Of a stretch of 64,000 bases of DNA, positions 1 to 7,442 are shown piece after piece. Position numbers and translations under genes: made by a program. Positions within the stretch are counted from its first letter, which is position 1. Every line of letters starts with the position of its first letter. The notes below the pieces were generated by a model. It had not been told where the DNA came from. It saw nothing but the letters and a program-made list of their open reading frames with translations, and did not search any database. The DNA comes from JBHELG01 sp046263195 (GTDB taxonomy: Bacteria; Actinomycetota; Nitriliruptoria; Nitriliruptorales; JAHWKO01), in the NCBI GenBank assembly GCA_046263195.1, contig JBHELG010000108.1:21566-85565 (forward strand). Direction: 5' to 3'.

Positions 1-793
1 CTCCCGGGACCGGGACGGGGTCGATGTCGAGGTCGACGAAGAGCAGATCCCCGCCGAACTGGACGGCGCGTTTCACAACCCTGGCGTCGGGACCGTACAC
101 GACCGAGTCGCCGTCGAAGATGAGGCCATCGTGACCTCCGAACGCGTTGAGGTACGCGACCCAGACCTGGTCACGGGCGGCGTGGTGACGCACCCAGCGT
201 TCGCGCTTGTCGCGCTTTCCCCGGTGATACGGGGACGTGTTGAGGACCACGACCAGACGGGCCCCACGGCGGGCGGCCGCAGTGACCGGGCCTTCCTCGG
301 TCCAGAGGTCGTCGCGAATGGTGACTCCCACCGGCACCCCAGCGACGTTCACCACCAGCGGCGAGTACCCGGGGGCGAGCCAGCGCTCCTCCTCGAACGC
401 CCCGTAGCGGGGCAGCCGCCCCTTGTGGTAGACGCCCACGATCTGGCCGTCAGCGAGCACCGCGGCAGAGTTTTGGAGGTCGTCCCGAGTAACTGTCCCC
501 GCGTCCCATTCGCGCCGGACGACGGGAGCGCCGTCTCGAGTCAGGTATCCCACGACGGCCACGGTCCCACTCGGGGCCTGACTGCTGAGACGGTCCACGG
601 CCTGCTGGCTGGTCGCCACCAACTCGGGCCTGAGGAGCAGGTCCTCGAGCGGGTAGCCGGTGATGACCATCTCCGGGAAGACGACGAGGTCGACACCAGC
701 ATCCGCCGACTGTTGCCATGCCTCCAGCACCCTCTGGACATTGCCTGGTACGTCCCCGACTACCGGATTGATCTGGGCCAGCGCGATTCGCAT
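1..793 (-). CDS. nadE: Glutamine-dependent NAD+ synthetase, N-terminal glutaminase domain (partial, left edge)
   Basis: NadE converts deamido-NAD to NAD using ammonia that its N-terminal carbon-nitrogen hydrolase domain releases from glutamine. Only the first 264 residues lie in the window; the ATP-dependent synthetase domain would be beyond the left edge. The visible part matches the glutaminase domain: it begins MRIALAQINPVVGD, has Glu41 in VVFPEM and Lys124 in YHKGRLPRYGAFEE. At the nucleophile position the family has a Cys (ICEDxW), but this copy reads VTIRDDLW with Arg160 (codon cgc at 314-316). I translated the whole stretch from the ATG at 793 and the frame is continuous, so the substitution is in the given sequence. 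The domain may therefore be inactive, or this may be a single-base error. The gene is divergent from the protease at 955. A stand-alone nitrilase-family protein is the alternative because the C-terminal half is not visible. Confidence 0.8.
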   Translation of the reverse strand, partial: MRIALAQINPVVGDVPGNVQRVLEAWQQSADAGVDLVVFPEMVITGYPLEDLLLRPELVATSQQAVDRLSSQAPSGTVAVVGYLTRDGAPVVRREWDAGTVTRDDLQNSAAVLADGQIVGVYHKGRLPRYGAFEEERWLAPGYSPLVVNVAGVPVGVTIRDDLWTEEGPVTAAARRGARLVVVLNTSPYHRGKRDKRERWVRHHAARDQVWVAYLNAFGGHDGLIFDGDSVVYGPDARVVKRAVQFGGDLLFVDLDIDPVPVPG

Positions 794-954
794 TCCTGTC
801 ACACTCCCTCGCGGATCACGCGACGTCGTCCTTTTGCCATGCAAGCCGGGGGATCGGGTCGAGGACTCGTCCTATCCTCCACCTCCTCCGGGCCCCCAGG
901 GCTTCAGGTGGTGACCGCACCACGAGGTGGTCATCCCCCTCTTGGAGGGGTCGT

Positions 955-1995
955 ATGACGAGGGGTTCGATGAAGATCCGCCTGTTCCTGACCGTTGCAG
1001 CTCTCCTGCTGTCGGCCTGTGCGAAGGCTGAGCCCGGCAGCGAACCCACCACGGTCGCGCCCACGGCCCCCTCGCCGGCTGCTGGGGATGCCGCGGGATG
1101 GGACGCCATCCCACGCATCGTCGCGGAGGTCGAGCCATCGGTCGTGGCGGTCCTCTCAGAAAACGGGGAGGGCAGCGGCGTCATCTACCGCTCCGACGGG
1201 ACCATCGTGACCAACTATCACGTGGTAGCCGGAGCCCGCCGTGTTCAGATCCAACTCGCTGACGGCAGCAGTCTGCCCGCCGCCGTCTTGGCGACGGACG
1301 AACCGACCGACCTGGCGGTCCTTCGCATCGAGCGCGACAACCTGCCTCCGGCCCGATTCGCCACCTCCCTACCGACGGTCGGAGAGCTCGCCATCGCGAT
1401 CGGCAACCCGCTCGGTCTCGAGAACACCGTCACCGCGGGCATCATCTCGGGCGTGCAACGTTCGGTCCCCGCGTCCGGACCGATCCCCGCTTCGCTCGTC
1501 GACCTCATTCAAACCGACGCACCGATCTCCCCGGGCAACTCCGGCGGCGCTCTCGTCAATGGCCGGGCGGAAGTGGTGGGCATCAGCGTGGCCTACGTTC
1601 CGCCCGGCCTGGGAGCGGTGTCCATCGGCTTCGCCATCCCCGCGCCTGCCGTCACCGACGTGGTCGAGCAACTGCTTGCCGGCGGTCAGGTACGCCACGC
1701 CTTTCTCGGCATCGAATACGCCCCGATCACACCTCAGATCGCGCAACGCTTCGGGCTCGAAACGGCCACAGGGGTTCTCGTCGTCGCCGTGGTGCCCGGA
1801 TCGCCGGCCGCTACGGCCGGTCTCGTGCCGGGGGACGCCATAGCAAGCTTCGACGGGCAACCGGTCCGCGAAGTCTCCGACCTGCTCGTCGCCCTTCGGC
1901 GGGCCCAACCCGGCCAGGTGGCGACGCTGAGCGTCCTCCGTGGCGGGCAGACGCGGGAGGTGAGGGTGGTGCTCAGCGAGCGCACCAGGCGGTAA
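955..1995 (+). CDS. HtrA/DegP-type serine protease with PDZ domain, probable lipoprotein
   Basis: Secreted quality-control protease of the trypsin-like S1C family. The N-terminus has a hydrophobic stretch ending in the lipobox LLLSAC, so it is probably lipid-anchored outside the membrane. The catalytic triad is visible: His89 in TNYHVVAG, Asp119 in PTDLAVL and Ser196 in PGNSGGAL. A C-terminal PDZ domain (about residues 255-340) includes TAGLVPGDAI. The length of 346 residues is usual for HtrA proteins with one PDZ domain. GGAGGGG at 944-950 sits just before the ATG at 955; an ATG at 970 (MKIRLFLTV) would give a neater signal peptide and is an equally good start. It is divergent from nadE and followed by murI, with no sign of a shared operon function. 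Confidence 0.9.
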   Translation: MTRGSMKIRLFLTVAALLLSACAKAEPGSEPTTVAPTAPSPAAGDAAGWDAIPRIVAEVEPSVVAVLSENGEGSGVIYRSDGTIVTNYHVVAGARRVQIQLADGSSLPAAVLATDEPTDLAVLRIERDNLPPARFATSLPTVGELAIAIGNPLGLENTVTAGIISGVQRSVPASGPIPASLVDLIQTDAPISPGNSGGALVNGRAEVVGISVAYVPPGLGAVSIGFAIPAPAVTDVVEQLLAGGQVRHAFLGIEYAPITPQIAQRFGLETATGVLVVAVVPGSPAATAGLVPGDAIASFDGQPVREVSDLLVALRRAQPGQVATLSVLRGGQTREVRVVLSERTRR

Positions 1996-2068
1996 CGGCA
2001 GGTCCATGGCTGCACGGGGCGTACGACGTAAGGGGCTATTCTGACCGCGGTCGCCACGGGGGGAGTCG

Positions 2069-2890
2069 CTGGACAGCCGGCCCATCGGCATCTTCGACAG
2101 CGGGCTCGGGGGCCTGTCCATCGTCCGTGCGCTCATCGACCTGCTCCCCGACGAGCACCTGCTCTACTTCGGGGACACGGCCCGTTTCCCGTACGGAGAC
2201 AAGAGCCCCGAAGAGCTGCGGCGATTCTCGCTCGAGATCGTCGCCGGTCTGTTCGGCCAGGCAAAGATGGTCGTGATCGCCTGCAACAGCGCCACGGCGG
2301 CAGCGCTTCCGACCCTTCAGACGGTGCTCACCACACCCATTCTCGGCGTCATCGAGCCTGGCGTACGGGCTGCCCTACAGGTCACCAGGGGTCGCATCGG
2401 TGTGATCGGAACCCGGGCGACCATCGCCTCGGGGGCCTATGAGCAAGCCGTTGCGGCCACCCGTAGCGACGTGAGGCTCACGACCCTCGCCTGTCCGGGC
2501 TTCGTAGAGCTCGTCGAAGCGGGCGACGTCGACTCCCCGATCGCCCACCGCCTGGTCGAGGAGACCCTCGCGCCGCTCCTCTCAGCAGCGATCGACACGC
2601 TCGTCCTCGGCTGCACCCACTATCCCCACCTCGGGCGTCTCATCGGGGAAGTCATGGGACGCGACGTCGTGCTCATCTCGAGCAGTGAAGAGACGGCCTT
2701 CGAAGTCCGTCACATCCTGGAACAGACCGGCACGGTCCGGCCTCCCCTCCGGGGACCCGCCCCTCGGACGTTCATCACGAGTGGTGACGAAGCCACCTTC
2801 GCCGCCCTCGGGCGCCGCTTCCTCGGACCGGACCTCGAGACGGTGCACTCCTGGTCGTGGTCGACCTCCGTCCCGTCGCGGGCCATCTGA
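2069..2890 (+). CDS. murI: Glutamate racemase, apparent CTG start
   Basis: MurI makes D-glutamate for peptidoglycan in the cytoplasm. Motifs are PIGIFDSGLGGLSIVRAL at the N-terminus, Cys72 in IACNSAT and Cys182 in LGCTHYP, the two catalytic cysteines. The conserved N-terminus begins right after a CTG codon at 2069. In this frame the preceding stop (tga) is at 2042-2044, and no ATG, GTG or TTG lies between it and the conserved FDSGLGG motif. A gggggag sequence ends 4 bases before the CTG, so CTG is the likely initiator, giving 273 residues. Starting at the first ATG (2267) would remove 66 residues including FDSGLGG. The HAD phosphatase gene follows 36 bases downstream. Confidence 0.88.
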   Translation: MDSRPIGIFDSGLGGLSIVRALIDLLPDEHLLYFGDTARFPYGDKSPEELRRFSLEIVAGLFGQAKMVVIACNSATAAALPTLQTVLTTPILGVIEPGVRAALQVTRGRIGVIGTRATIASGAYEQAVAATRSDVRLTTLACPGFVELVEAGDVDSPIAHRLVEETLAPLLSAAIDTLVLGCTHYPHLGRLIGEVMGRDVVLISSSEETAFEVRHILEQTGTVRPPLRGPAPRTFITSGDEATFAALGRRFLGPDLETVHSWSWSTSVPSRAI

Positions 2891-2926
2891 ACGGCCGCCT
2901 ACGCTCGCCCTGGCCGGAGGCAGAGT

Positions 2927-3502
2927 GTGCTCGACGTGGTCGCGTTCGACCTCATGGACACGGTCGTGCGCGACCCGTTCCGGGAAGCCCTCATGGAGGC
3001 TTCTGGCCGCCCGTTCGAGGAGGCCATCGCTCGCAGGGAGCCTGTGGCGTGGCACAGCTTCGAACGCGGAGAACTCTCCGAGCAGGAGTACTTCGCCAGC
3101 TACCACCTCGACCTCGACGTCGAAGCCTTCCAGCGCGTCCGGCGCCGCGGCTACTGCCTGCTGCCGGGCATGCGAGGTCTGCTCGACGCCCTCGGCGGCC
3201 ACGTCACGCGAGCCACCGCAACGAACTACCCCGTGTGGGTGGAAGAACTCGCCAATGGCCTGCTCGCCGGCCTTTTCGACCGGGTGATCGCGTCGCACCA
3301 TCTCGGCGTACGCAAGCCCGAACGTATCTTCTTCGAGCGGCTCTGCGCATCACTGGATACGGAAGCCGACAGGATTCTGCTGGTTGACGACCGCATCGAG
3401 AACGTCGAGGGAGCACGCGACGCTGGCCTGCGAGCGCACCTCTTCCTTGGCGCGACCGACCTCCGGGACCGCCTGTTGCGCGAAGGTATCCCCCACCTCT
3501 AG
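2927..3502 (+). CDS. HAD-superfamily hydrolase
   Basis: A 191-residue haloacid dehalogenase-like hydrolase with GTG start. Motif I is AFDLMDTVV with the nucleophile Asp8; the position two residues later, usually an acid/base Asp in phosphatases, is Met10, as in some dehalogenase-like members. A cap segment (about residues 20-80) follows. Later motifs are ASHHLGVRKPERIFF, with the conserved Lys, and LVDDRIENVEGARDAG, with the metal-binding acidic pair. The substrate cannot be told from the sequence. It lies 36 bases after murI on the same strand and could be co-transcribed with it. Confidence 0.75.
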   Translation: MLDVVAFDLMDTVVRDPFREALMEASGRPFEEAIARREPVAWHSFERGELSEQEYFASYHLDLDVEAFQRVRRRGYCLLPGMRGLLDALGGHVTRATATNYPVWVEELANGLLAGLFDRVIASHHLGVRKPERIFFERLCASLDTEADRILLVDDRIENVEGARDAGLRAHLFLGATDLRDRLLREGIPHL

Positions 3503-3573
3503 GCGCTCCACCGCTTCTTTCAGCCGCAGGAAGCGATCTTGAAGGCCTGAAGATGACTCATCGCGGCACCTTG

Positions 3574-3972
3574 TCAGCCCGAGGGATCCTCGAGGACTCC
3601 TGCCACCACCTCCGCCAGAGCGGGTGAGCGCGACACCAGAGCAAGGTCGAGGCGGGCCTCACCCGTAGCTACCCACCACAGCCGCGCCACGTCGTCTGCC
3701 TCCCGCGGGAGCTTGCGCAGCCAGTCGAGTGCCTCCTCGGCGTCCCCGTCGTGCCGAGCGCACCACGATTGAAGGCCGAAGCGCAAGGCGCAGCGGCGAC
3801 CGAGTGCCCTATAGGGGGTCGGCCCGCAGGTTGGCACCAACCGCGCTTCGTTGCCGCAGTGGTCGCATTCTCCGGCGTCCACGGCCCGCGGTCCGAGGTC
3901 GTCGCGGTCGAGCCACGGGTAATGGGCGCGCAGCGCCTCCCGCAGCACCTGCTTGTCGAACGGCCGCTGCAT
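3574..3972 (-). CDS. Conserved hypothetical protein with Cys pairs, possible zinc ribbon
   Basis: A 132-residue protein that I do not recognise as a named family. It has a regular N-terminus (MQRPFDKQVLREALRAHYPW), then GECDHCGNEARLVPTCG, followed by RRCALRF and a lone SWCARHD. The C-x2-C pair followed by further Cys and His residues suggests zinc binding. The second half is helical and rich in Leu, Arg and Asp. Codon choice has strong G/C in third positions like the neighbours, which supports a real gene. It is on the minus strand between the HAD gene and leuB, which it faces away from. No function is proposed. Confidence 0.6.
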   Translation of the reverse strand: MQRPFDKQVLREALRAHYPWLDRDDLGPRAVDAGECDHCGNEARLVPTCGPTPYRALGRRCALRFGLQSWCARHDGDAEEALDWLRKLPREADDVARLWWVATGEARLDLALVSRSPALAEVVAGVLEDPSG

Positions 3973-4052
3973 GGGGCGAGCCTAGGTCCTGGTGCACCGC
4001 AGCGATAGCAACCAAGGCTTCTAGCATTCGCCTTCGTGGCGAGGAGGTGCGG

Positions 4053-5135
4053 GTGGCGCGTTACCGGATCGCGGTGATCGGAGGGGACGGCATCGGACCA
4101 GAGGTCGTCAGCGAGGGTTTGAAGGTGCTCGACGCGGTCGCCGATGCCGAGGGCTTCGAGGTTGAGAAGGTCGAGTTCGACCTCGGCGCCCACCGCTACC
4201 GCTCCAGGGGCGATCTGCTCGACGACACAACGCTCGGCGAGCTACGTGCCTTCGACGCCATCTACCTCGGGGCGGTCGGACACCCAGACGTCCCACCCGG
4301 AGTGCTCGAGCGGGGCCTGCTCCTCACGCTCCGGTTCGCCTTCGACCTGTTCGTCAACCTGCGGCCCGTTCGACTCTACCCGGGGGTCGCCTCTCCGATC
4401 GCGGGGCTCGTGCCCGGACGGTGTGACCTTGTGGTCGTCCGGGAGAACACCGAGGGCGTCTACGCCGGTGCCGGTGGCTTCCTCTACCGCGGCACGCATG
4501 CGGAGGTCGCCACCCAGGAGTCGCTGAACACGCGTCGTGGCGTCGAGCGAGTCGTGCGCTACGCCTTCCAAATCGCGGAACAGCGCCGTCGCCGGCTCAC
4601 CCTCTGCCACAAGACGAACGTGCTGCTCTATGCGGGCGACCTGTGGTCACGGGTCGTAGCCGAGGTGGGAGCGGACTACCCGGAGGTCACCCACGACTAC
4701 GTCCACGTCGACGCCATGTGCCTCTACCTCGTCACCCAACCTGAGCGCTTCGACGTGGTCGTGACCGACAACCTCTTCGGTGACATCGTGACCGACCTCG
4801 GGGCGGCTGTGCAGGGTGGCATGGGCCTGGCCGCCTCGGCGAACCTCGACCCGAGTCGTCGGGCCCCATCGCTGTTCGAGCCTGTCCATGGCTCCGCCCC
4901 GGATATCGCGGGCAGGGGCCGGGCTGATCCAACCGCTGCGGTCCTCAGTCTGGCGATGATGCTCGACTTCCTCGGTGAACGGAGGGCTGCCGCACGAGTC
5001 GAGCAGGCCGTCTCCGCCTGGCTGGCTCAGCATGGCGAGGATTCGGCTCGGTACTCGACCTCCCAAGTCGGCGACCGTCTCGCGGAGCTCGCAGGCACCT
5101 CGGGCGGGCGGTCCGATTTTGGGGTGGGGTCGTAG
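4053..5135 (+). CDS. leuB: 3-isopropylmalate dehydrogenase
   Basis: Oxidises and decarboxylates 3-isopropylmalate with NAD+ in leucine synthesis. The 360-residue protein has the family order: RIAVIGGDGIGPEVVSEG at the N-terminus, NLRPVRLYPG, RENTEGVYAG, VDAMCLYL, VVTDNLFGDIVTDLG for metal and substrate binding, and EPVHGSAPDIAGRG plus ADPTAAVLS for NAD. The GTG at 4053 is chosen because gaggagg (4041-4047) lies 5 bases upstream. Related beta-decarboxylating dehydrogenases (tartrate, isocitrate) are possible, but the branched-chain aminotransferase 121 bases downstream supports LeuB. The last codons and the stop lie inside a copy of a dispersed intergenic repeat (5117-5152), so the C-terminal tail FGVGS looks repeat-derived. 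Confidence 0.85.
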   Translation: MARYRIAVIGGDGIGPEVVSEGLKVLDAVADAEGFEVEKVEFDLGAHRYRSRGDLLDDTTLGELRAFDAIYLGAVGHPDVPPGVLERGLLLTLRFAFDLFVNLRPVRLYPGVASPIAGLVPGRCDLVVVRENTEGVYAGAGGFLYRGTHAEVATQESLNTRRGVERVVRYAFQIAEQRRRRLTLCHKTNVLLYAGDLWSRVVAEVGADYPEVTHDYVHVDAMCLYLVTQPERFDVVVTDNLFGDIVTDLGAAVQGGMGLAASANLDPSRRAPSLFEPVHGSAPDIAGRGRADPTAAVLSLAMMLDFLGERRAAARVEQAVSAWLAQHGEDSARYSTSQVGDRLAELAGTSGGRSDFGVGS

Positions 5136-5152
5136 TGACGGTCTTGGGCCTG
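5117..5152 (+). repeat. Copy of the dispersed GGCGGTCTTGGGC repeat overlapping the leuB stop
   Basis: About 36 bases almost identical to the copy at 49933-49968: both contain TCGTAGTG, then A/G, then CGGTCTTGGGCCTGT. Here the TAG inside the element is the leuB stop codon. Other copies of the core are at 45861-45959 (two), 48811-48850 and 49895-49925. Confidence 0.6.
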
Positions 5153-5256
5153 TCAGAACCGGCCCGAGAAGCCGGCGCTTGTTCGCGCCGAAGAGTCTAA
5201 GCTCGCCTCGGCGGCGCCAGCGGCCGAACAACGCCACGGACGACGAGGAGTCGGAG

Positions 5257-6186
5257 ATGCCCTTCCCCGCCGCTGGCTACATCTGGATGGACGGTGAGCT
5301 CGTGCCCTGGGATGAGGCGACCGTCCACGTGCTCACACCCACTCTCCACTACGGCTACGGCGTGTTCGAGGGGATACGCGCCTACGCCACCGACCGTGGC
5401 CCGGCGGTCTTCCATCTCGAGGCCCACGTCTCCCGGTTGTTCGGCTCGGCGAAGATCTACCCGCCGCTCGACGAGATCCCCTACACCCCCTCCGACATCG
5501 TCACGGCGGTGAAGGCCACCATCCGAGCCAACGGGCACGAAGGCGGCTGCTACATACGGCCGATCGTCTACCTCGGATATGGCGAGATGGGTGTCAACCC
5601 GCTGCCCTCCAGGGCGCAGGTTGCGATCGCGACCTGGGAGTGGGGGGCCTACCTCGGAGAGGAGGCCTTCGATCGCGGGGTGCGGGTCATGACCTCGTCG
5701 TTCCGTCGTATCGGCAAGAACACGATCCCTCCTGTGGCGAAAGCCTGCGGGCAATACCTCAACAGTTCCCTCGCCAAGGTGGAGGCGGTGCGGGCCGGTT
5801 ACGACGAGGCGATCATGCTGAGCGAGGAGGGCTTCATCTCGGAGGGCACCGGCGAGAACGTCTTCATCGTCCGCGACGGCGTGCTGATCACCCCGCCATT
5901 GTGCGACGGCCCTCTACCCGGCATCACCCGGGCCAGCACCATGCAGATCGCTCGTGACCTCGACATCCCGGTACGGGAGACGCACCTGGCCCGCAGCGAC
6001 CTCTACCTCGCCGAGGAGGCCTTCCTGACCGGTACTGCAGCCGAGGTCGTGCCCATCCGCTCCGCCGACGGTCGGGAGATCGGCGAACGAGGCCCGATCA
6101 CCGCCCGCATCCAGTCCACCTTCGTCGATCTCGTGCACGGAAAGATCGACCGCTACAAGGACTGGCTCGCCTTCGTCTACGAGTAG
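5257..6186 (+). CDS. ilvE: Branched-chain amino acid aminotransferase (class IV)
   Basis: PLP enzyme that transfers the amino group between glutamate and the keto acids of Leu, Ile and Val. The 309-residue protein has the fold-type IV landmarks: YIWMDGELVPWDEATVHVL, HYGYGVFEGIRAY, the Lys in VAKACGQYLNSSLAK that should bind PLP, then GYDEAIMLSEEG, EGTGENVFIV and the phosphate-binding FLTGTAAEVVPI. The ATG at 5257 is preceded by gaggag at 5245-5250. It follows leuB on the same strand, so the two probably belong to one branched-chain unit; the repeat at 5117-5152 sits between them. D-amino acid aminotransferase is a weaker alternative. Confidence 0.9.
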   Translation: MPFPAAGYIWMDGELVPWDEATVHVLTPTLHYGYGVFEGIRAYATDRGPAVFHLEAHVSRLFGSAKIYPPLDEIPYTPSDIVTAVKATIRANGHEGGCYIRPIVYLGYGEMGVNPLPSRAQVAIATWEWGAYLGEEAFDRGVRVMTSSFRRIGKNTIPPVAKACGQYLNSSLAKVEAVRAGYDEAIMLSEEGFISEGTGENVFIVRDGVLITPPLCDGPLPGITRASTMQIARDLDIPVRETHLARSDLYLAEEAFLTGTAAEVVPIRSADGREIGERGPITARIQSTFVDLVHGKIDRYKDWLAFVYE

Positions 6187-6216
6187 GGCGCTCGCGCTCG
6201 TCAGCGTGACGAGGTG

Positions 6217-7131
6217 TCACTCCGCTTTCGGACGATCGAGTAGGGCTCGCAGCGCGTCCTCGAGCTCGGGATGACGGAAGCGGAATGCGAACTCCTCGAC
6301 GAGGCGGGCCGGCAGAACGCGAGCGCTCGACAACGCAAACTCCTCGACGGCCTCGGCGCCGAGGACGAGCTCGACGGCGAACTTCGGCACGGTCAGGAAG
6401 ACGGGGCGTCCGAGAACCTCTCCGAGGGTTCGGGCGAAGGTGACGTTTGGCACGGGGTTTGGCGAGGTGAGGTTCACCGGCCCTCGTGCTTCCTGGCGGT
6501 CGAGCAGGTGCAGCATGGCCCGTACGTGGTCGTCGATCGCGATCCAGGGCATCCTTTGGCGGCCGCTACCGAGCCTCGCTCCGAGCCCGAGCCGGAACGG
6601 CAACAGCTGAGCCGCAAGCAGGCCACCTTCGGGGCTCAACACCAGACCGGTACGCAAGTGGACGACCCGGATTCCCACCGCTTCTGCCGGTGCGGTGGCC
6701 GCCTCCCACTCGCGGGCGACCTCGGGGACGAACCCCCTGCCCGGTGGGCTCGCCTCGGTGAGGACCTCGTCTCCACGGGAGCCGTACCAGCCGATCGCTG
6801 ACCCACTGAGCATGACGGCCGGTGGGCGGCGCAGACCCGCCAGGGTCTGGGCGAGGAGTCGCGTGCCGGCCACGCGGCTGGCTCGGATGCGGCGCTTCTT
6901 CCTCTCGGTCCAGCGTCCGAGCAGCGGCTCGCCGGCGAGGTGCACGACGGCATCGACGCCTTCCAGGGCGTTGCCTTCGATCCGGCCGTCCGTTGGTTCC
7001 CATAGGACTGTGTCACCCTCCCGAGGTGAGCTCGGCCGCACGAGCCGCACGGGATGGTGGCCGGCGTCTCGCAGCGCCTGCCGCAGGGCAGTGCCGATGA
7101 GGCCGCTCGAACCGCTGACGAGGACGTCCAT
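6217..7131 (-). CDS. TIGR01777-type epimerase-like NAD(P)-binding protein
   Basis: A 304-residue extended short-chain dehydrogenase-like protein of the family often named YfcH or SulA-like. The Rossmann motif is SGSSGLIGTALRQAL near residue 6; other landmarks are VVHLAGEPLLGRWTERKK, SGSAIGWYG, then VHLRTGLVLSPEGG and the C-terminal VLPARLVEEFAFRFRHPEL typical of the family. The start at 7131 is chosen because gaggaga precedes this ATG at a good distance; a longer frame upstream is not needed. The reaction is not known for this family. It converges on ilvE at its 3' end. Confidence 0.8.
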   Translation of the reverse strand: MDVLVSGSSGLIGTALRQALRDAGHHPVRLVRPSSPREGDTVLWEPTDGRIEGNALEGVDAVVHLAGEPLLGRWTERKKRRIRASRVAGTRLLAQTLAGLRRPPAVMLSGSAIGWYGSRGDEVLTEASPPGRGFVPEVAREWEAATAPAEAVGIRVVHLRTGLVLSPEGGLLAAQLLPFRLGLGARLGSGRQRMPWIAIDDHVRAMLHLLDRQEARGPVNLTSPNPVPNVTFARTLGEVLGRPVFLTVPKFAVELVLGAEAVEEFALSSARVLPARLVEEFAFRFRHPELEDALRALLDRPKAE

Positions 7132-7279
7132 CCTGTCTCTCCTCATGGAAGCCCGACGGACAGTTGGTGCGCGATGCTTCCGGGCGACCCCCCGGTCGAG
7201 ACCCGCTCGGCAGCTGGCAGGTTCATGACATCTGACCCTGCCCGCGTCTGCCCGCTGCGCGGAACCTCGCCACCGCAGG

Positions 7280-7305
7280 AGGAATACTTCAGAGCGAGTA
7301 TTCCT
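7280..7305. promoter_or_regulatory. Perfect 9-bp inverted repeat, possible operator or hairpin
   Basis: AGGAATACT (7280-7288) and AGTATTCCT (7297-7305) are exact reverse complements separated by 8 bases. The arms are AT-rich against a GC-rich background. The element lies in the 311-base gap between the epimerase gene and the glycosyltransferase at 7443, which point away from each other. Apart from this I see nothing gene-like in 7132-7442. Symmetry alone suggests a dimeric repressor site or an RNA hairpin; the function is not shown. Confidence 0.4.
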
Positions 7306-7442
7306 TACGGCATCCCGGTCCGCAGTCCGGAATGGTCGACATCGCTCCGGATCGTTGCGGAAGGACGGGGGATGGCACCCATCGCGCGAAAAGAGCGGCA
7401 CGGGAGGTGGGTGCTCGAAGGGGACCCGAGGAGGGCTGGCCG

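Noticed and set aside
131..958. Plus-strand open frame opposite the nadE fragment
   Set aside because: The minus strand holds a clean glutaminase domain; the plus frame has no domain and poor composition.
2267..2890. Shorter murI starting at ATG 2267
   Set aside because: It would lose the FDSGLGG motif needed for racemase function; the CTG at 2069 fits the family.
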